This document shows positions 4,970 to 5,001 of a stretch of 5,001 bases of DNA, piece by piece. Under the pieces are notes generated by a model that was not told the DNA's origin, made no database searches, and saw only the letters and a list, made by a program, of their open reading frames with translations. Origin of the DNA: Nostoc cf. edaphicum LEGE 07299 (lineage in GTDB: Bacteria > Cyanobacteriota > Cyanobacteriia > Cyanobacteriales > Nostocaceae); assembly GCF_015207245.1 (NCBI RefSeq), contig NZ_JADEXF010000369.1, forward strand, positions 1-5,001. Direction: 5' to 3'. The translations under genes and the position numbers were made by a program. Position 1 is the stretch's first letter. Every line of letters begins with the position of its first letter.

Positions 4970-5001
4970 GGGGAGCAGAGGAGCAGGGGAGCAAGGGAGC
5001 A
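4970..5001 (+). repeat. 8-bp short tandem repeat array (STRR-like), cut by window end
   Basis: Four consecutive octamers read GGGGAGCA, GAGGAGCA, GGGGAGCA and AGGGAGCA, beginning three bases after the cphA2 stop codon. The array continues to the last base and so probably beyond the window. Short tandemly repeated sequences of 7-8 bases are a known feature of Nostoc/Calothrix-type genomes. The purine-only bias, apart from one C per unit, may favour unusual DNA structure or slippage. Confidence 0.85.

Overview
The window looks like chromosome of a filamentous, heterocyst-forming type cyanobacterium (Nostoc/Anabaena/Calothrix group). The evidence is a CphB-type cyanophycinase, a CphA2-type cyanophycin synthetase, one HIP1 octamer (GCGATCGC), an 8-bp short tandem repeat array, and two interspersed inverted-repeat elements of the kind common in Nostoc intergenic DNA. 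Base composition is moderately AT-rich. No rRNA, tRNA, CRISPR array, transposase or phage gene is visible.

Layout. Positions 1-88 are a short leader beginning with a G-run cluster. A secreted M23 zinc metallopeptidase lies at 89-1006 (+). It converges on the cyanophycinase gene, and the gap between them holds a long imperfect palindrome (1015-1076) and a set of competing GC hairpins (1151-1195). The cyanophycinase gene is at 1247-2104 (-), with a readable SD-like site and promoter candidate. A 409-bp gap follows, containing a structured repeat (2210-2310) and a 52-codon open remnant with no start. A small conserved-looking gene of unknown function (67 aa) is at 2514-2717 (-). A 329-bp divergent intergenic region separates it from a 639-aa CphA2-type synthetase at 3047-4966 (+). 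GGGGAGCA-type tandem repeats then run off the right edge.

How the genes fit together. Cyanophycin is the Asp-Arg nitrogen storage polymer of cyanobacteria. CphB-type cyanophycinase cuts it into beta-Asp-Arg dipeptides. CphA2-type enzymes keep the ATP-grasp domain but have lost the second, Mur-ligase-like ATP site, and are known to rejoin such dipeptides into polymer. Here the ATP-grasp motifs are intact, the P-loop expected near residue 490 is gone, and the protein is roughly 240 residues shorter than a normal CphA1. The central locus therefore looks like a degrade-and-repolymerise pair transcribed divergently, with a small unknown gene on the cyanophycinase strand between them. This resembles the cph2 cluster I recall from Anabaena sp. 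PCC 7120 (from memory, not checked). It is a described type of system, not a wholly new one. The least explained parts are the 67-aa gene, the altered ATP loop and N-domain motif in CphA2, and the remnant beside the 2210-2310 repeat.
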